A stretch of 8,974 bases of DNA from CAYPHA01 sp964410215 (GTDB lineage: Bacteria; Calditrichota; Calditrichia; Calditrichales; CAYPHA01), in the NCBI GenBank assembly GCA_964410215.1, contig CAYPHA010000121.1:1-8974 (forward strand), given 5' to 3'. Numbering within the stretch: position 1 is the first letter of the stretch; each line of letters opens with the position of its first letter. A program made the translations under genes and the position numbers. This document shows, one piece after another, positions 7,385-8,974 of this stretch. Below the pieces are notes generated by a model that had not been told where the DNA came from, searched no databases, and saw only the letters and a program-made list of their open reading frames with translations.

Positions 7385-8974
7385 ATGAAAAACCAATATC
7401 GAATATTGTTAGTTGTATTCTTTATTAATCTCGCGTCGGTCCTTACCCTTTTCGGGCAAAGCCGGCTGTATGAAGGACCGGATGATCCGGCCGGTGATCC
7501 GGCCGCAAAACGCATCGGGATCATGAATGGTAACCGGATTATATTGCCTTTTCATAATACGACGGAACTGGGAAACTTCATTGCAGGATTCCCGGCCCGC
7601 TGGCCTAATGATGAAAACTCTTTGCGTATGCATGACAATATTGCGCTTCTGATCGGTGCCCGTGTTTTTCTTGAAAATGATACCATTCCGGTAACAGACC
7701 GGGCATTGATAAATACGCGGGATGACCTGGATACGTTGTTTTTTATACAGACGAATTATCGAACAGGCTTTTTAGATGAATCTACGCCAAGTACAGAGAC
7801 AGATCCAACGGGCACAATAGAATGGGGCTTTCAGCCGGTTTTTGGTTATTTCAATGAAACGAGTGAATATCCGGCTATGAGTAACCGACCGGATTCCTGG
7901 CCGCCGGCAGGCTGGCCGGCCAGGGGTGGCCAGACAAAATGGCCGGGCGAATGGAACGGCCGTTTCGGCAGGGGTGTTATCTATGCCGATCTGGAATGCT
8001 ATTTCGTGGCCAATGATGCCCATGATCAGGAATATCTCGGCGAGGATGATATTGTAAAATACTATCCCAGGCCCGGAATCAGAATAGGTGATAAAAAATC
8101 GGATGTTACCGTACAGAAAGGTTTACCCTGGGGCGGTATCGGTATCAGAGTTGAAGTCCGTGGACTGCAGTGGAATAACGCCCAGACCCGTGATGCGATA
8201 TTTTTCGAATACGCCATATCAAATATATCTGATAACGATTTGCCGGATATGGCCTTCGGCTATTATATCGATATGGGGTTGGGTGGCGAATCCGATGATA
8301 CCGGATCCTTTGACAAAATCACGGATATGGCCTATTGCTGGGATATAGACGGTATTGGAACGGGTGGTGTGCGTCCCGGTATCATGGGATTTGCTTTCCT
8401 GGAAAGCCCCGGTATACCGGGCGATGGCGTGGATAACGATGACGACGGCCTGGTCGATGAACAACGGGATAACGAGGCGCTGCAGAAGGTCGGTCCTTAC
8501 GACGGTATCGATGACCTGTTCAAATTCCTCAGTTTTTATAATGTAAAGGAAGCGGATCTAAAAGAACACTGGGATGCGGATGAAGACCAGGACTGGATGG
8601 ACGGCAATGACCTGAATAATAACGGACGGTACGACGAAGGCGAAAATGCCGGCGATGATGTCGGACTGGACGGGGTTGGCCCCTATGACCTGAATTATTT
8701 CGGTCCGGATGCCGACGGAACGGAGTGCAACCACCGGCCGGATCTGCTGGAAGGTATCGGTGCGGAACCGAATTTCGGTTTAACGGATATATCGGAATCC
8801 GATATGCTGGGCCTGACCATGTTTAAAATGTATTCTTTCGAAACCCCGGAATACAAATTCAGATACGATCAGACTTTCTATGAATTTATTACCCAAACCG
8901 GGCTTGATCCTGAATTCGGCGATATTGCCAACCTGGCCCTGACCTTCGCTTCCGCCGAATTCCCCCTGCCCAAA
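7385..8974 (+). CDS. Secreted paralogue of gene 2, EF-hand-like loops, incomplete at window end
   Basis: An open frame of 530 codons runs off the window with no stop. The start ATG at 7385 is the only reasonable one, because an in-frame TAA lies at 7361-7363. It gives a signal peptide of about 24 residues (hydrophobic core, cleavage around LFG-Q). The frame aligns with gene 2 along its whole visible length. By hand count, 59 of 101 residues match after the signal peptide (YEGPDDPAGD, MNGNR, IPVTD) and 70 of 98 match in the acidic region (DLKEHWDADEDQDW, LNYFGPD). Both calcium-type loops are kept: DNDDDGLVDE at 350-359 and DLNNNGRYDEGE at 409-420. About eight extra residues lie near position 135, and a few are missing near 300. 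The Fn3-like and C-terminal regions, if present, lie beyond the window. No clear Shine-Dalgarno sequence precedes the ATG. Function is unknown; it probably arose by tandem duplication. Confidence 0.85.
   Translation, partial: MKNQYRILLVVFFINLASVLTLFGQSRLYEGPDDPAGDPAAKRIGIMNGNRIILPFHNTTELGNFIAGFPARWPNDENSLRMHDNIALLIGARVFLENDTIPVTDRALINTRDDLDTLFFIQTNYRTGFLDESTPSTETDPTGTIEWGFQPVFGYFNETSEYPAMSNRPDSWPPAGWPARGGQTKWPGEWNGRFGRGVIYADLECYFVANDAHDQEYLGEDDIVKYYPRPGIRIGDKKSDVTVQKGLPWGGIGIRVEVRGLQWNNAQTRDAIFFEYAISNISDNDLPDMAFGYYIDMGLGGESDDTGSFDKITDMAYCWDIDGIGTGGVRPGIMGFAFLESPGIPGDGVDNDDDGLVDEQRDNEALQKVGPYDGIDDLFKFLSFYNVKEADLKEHWDADEDQDWMDGNDLNNNGRYDEGENAGDDVGLDGVGPYDLNYFGPDADGTECNHRPDLLEGIGAEPNFGLTDISESDMLGLTMFKMYSFETPEYKFRYDQTFYEFITQTGLDPEFGDIANLALTFASAEFPLPK

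Noticed and set aside
7483..7505. Direct repeat tgatccggccg (two copies, 12-bp period) near the start of gene 3
   Set aside because: It encodes the conserved DPAGDPAA segment, which gene 2 has with different codons, so it is explained by the protein sequence.

Overview
The window looks like part of a chromosome from a bacterium of the FCB group (Fibrobacterota-Chlorobiota-Bacteroidota and relatives). Candidate lineages are Calditrichota, KSB1, Marinimicrobiota or Ignavibacteriota. The main evidence is a type IX secretion system (T9SS) type A sorting domain at the C-terminus of the first gene, with the hallmark NYPNPFN motif. It is combined with large, multi-domain, beta-rich secreted proteins and moderate-GC genes separated by A-rich spacers. 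The exact phylum cannot be decided from this window. All genes are on the + strand.

Layout. Bases 1-9 read Ile-Lys-stop and are probably the tail of an upstream secreted protein. A 142-bp spacer follows, with A-rich 7-bp-periodic sequence, a short heptamer tandem repeat and a ribosome binding site. Gene 1 (152-3742) encodes a 1196-residue secreted CotH-type atypical kinase. Its kinase domain is embedded in lamin-tail, jelly-roll, chitobiase-like and InlB-like modules and followed by the T9SS tail. Gene 2 (3752-7222) starts 9 bp later, with its Shine-Dalgarno sequence overlapping the stop of gene 1. It encodes a 1156-residue secreted protein of unknown function with EF-hand-like calcium loops, a fibronectin III-like domain and a variant T9SS-like C-terminus. 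A 162-bp spacer (7223-7384) contains 7-bp-phased repeats in opposite orientations around a small central segment. Gene 3 (7385 to the window end, incomplete) is a clear tandem paralogue of gene 2.

How they may work together. All three proteins carry signal peptides. Gene 1 has a canonical outer-membrane/T9SS sorting tail and gene 2 a plausible divergent one, so both are predicted to end up on or outside the cell surface. Tight coupling of a CotH-like kinase to a large secreted protein, with a paralogue downstream, recalls Bacillus subtilis cotH next to its substrates cotB and cotG. A kinase-substrate relation here is only a hypothesis. The points most worth following are that relation, the conserved calcium loops of the paralogue pair, and the 7-bp-phased spacers.
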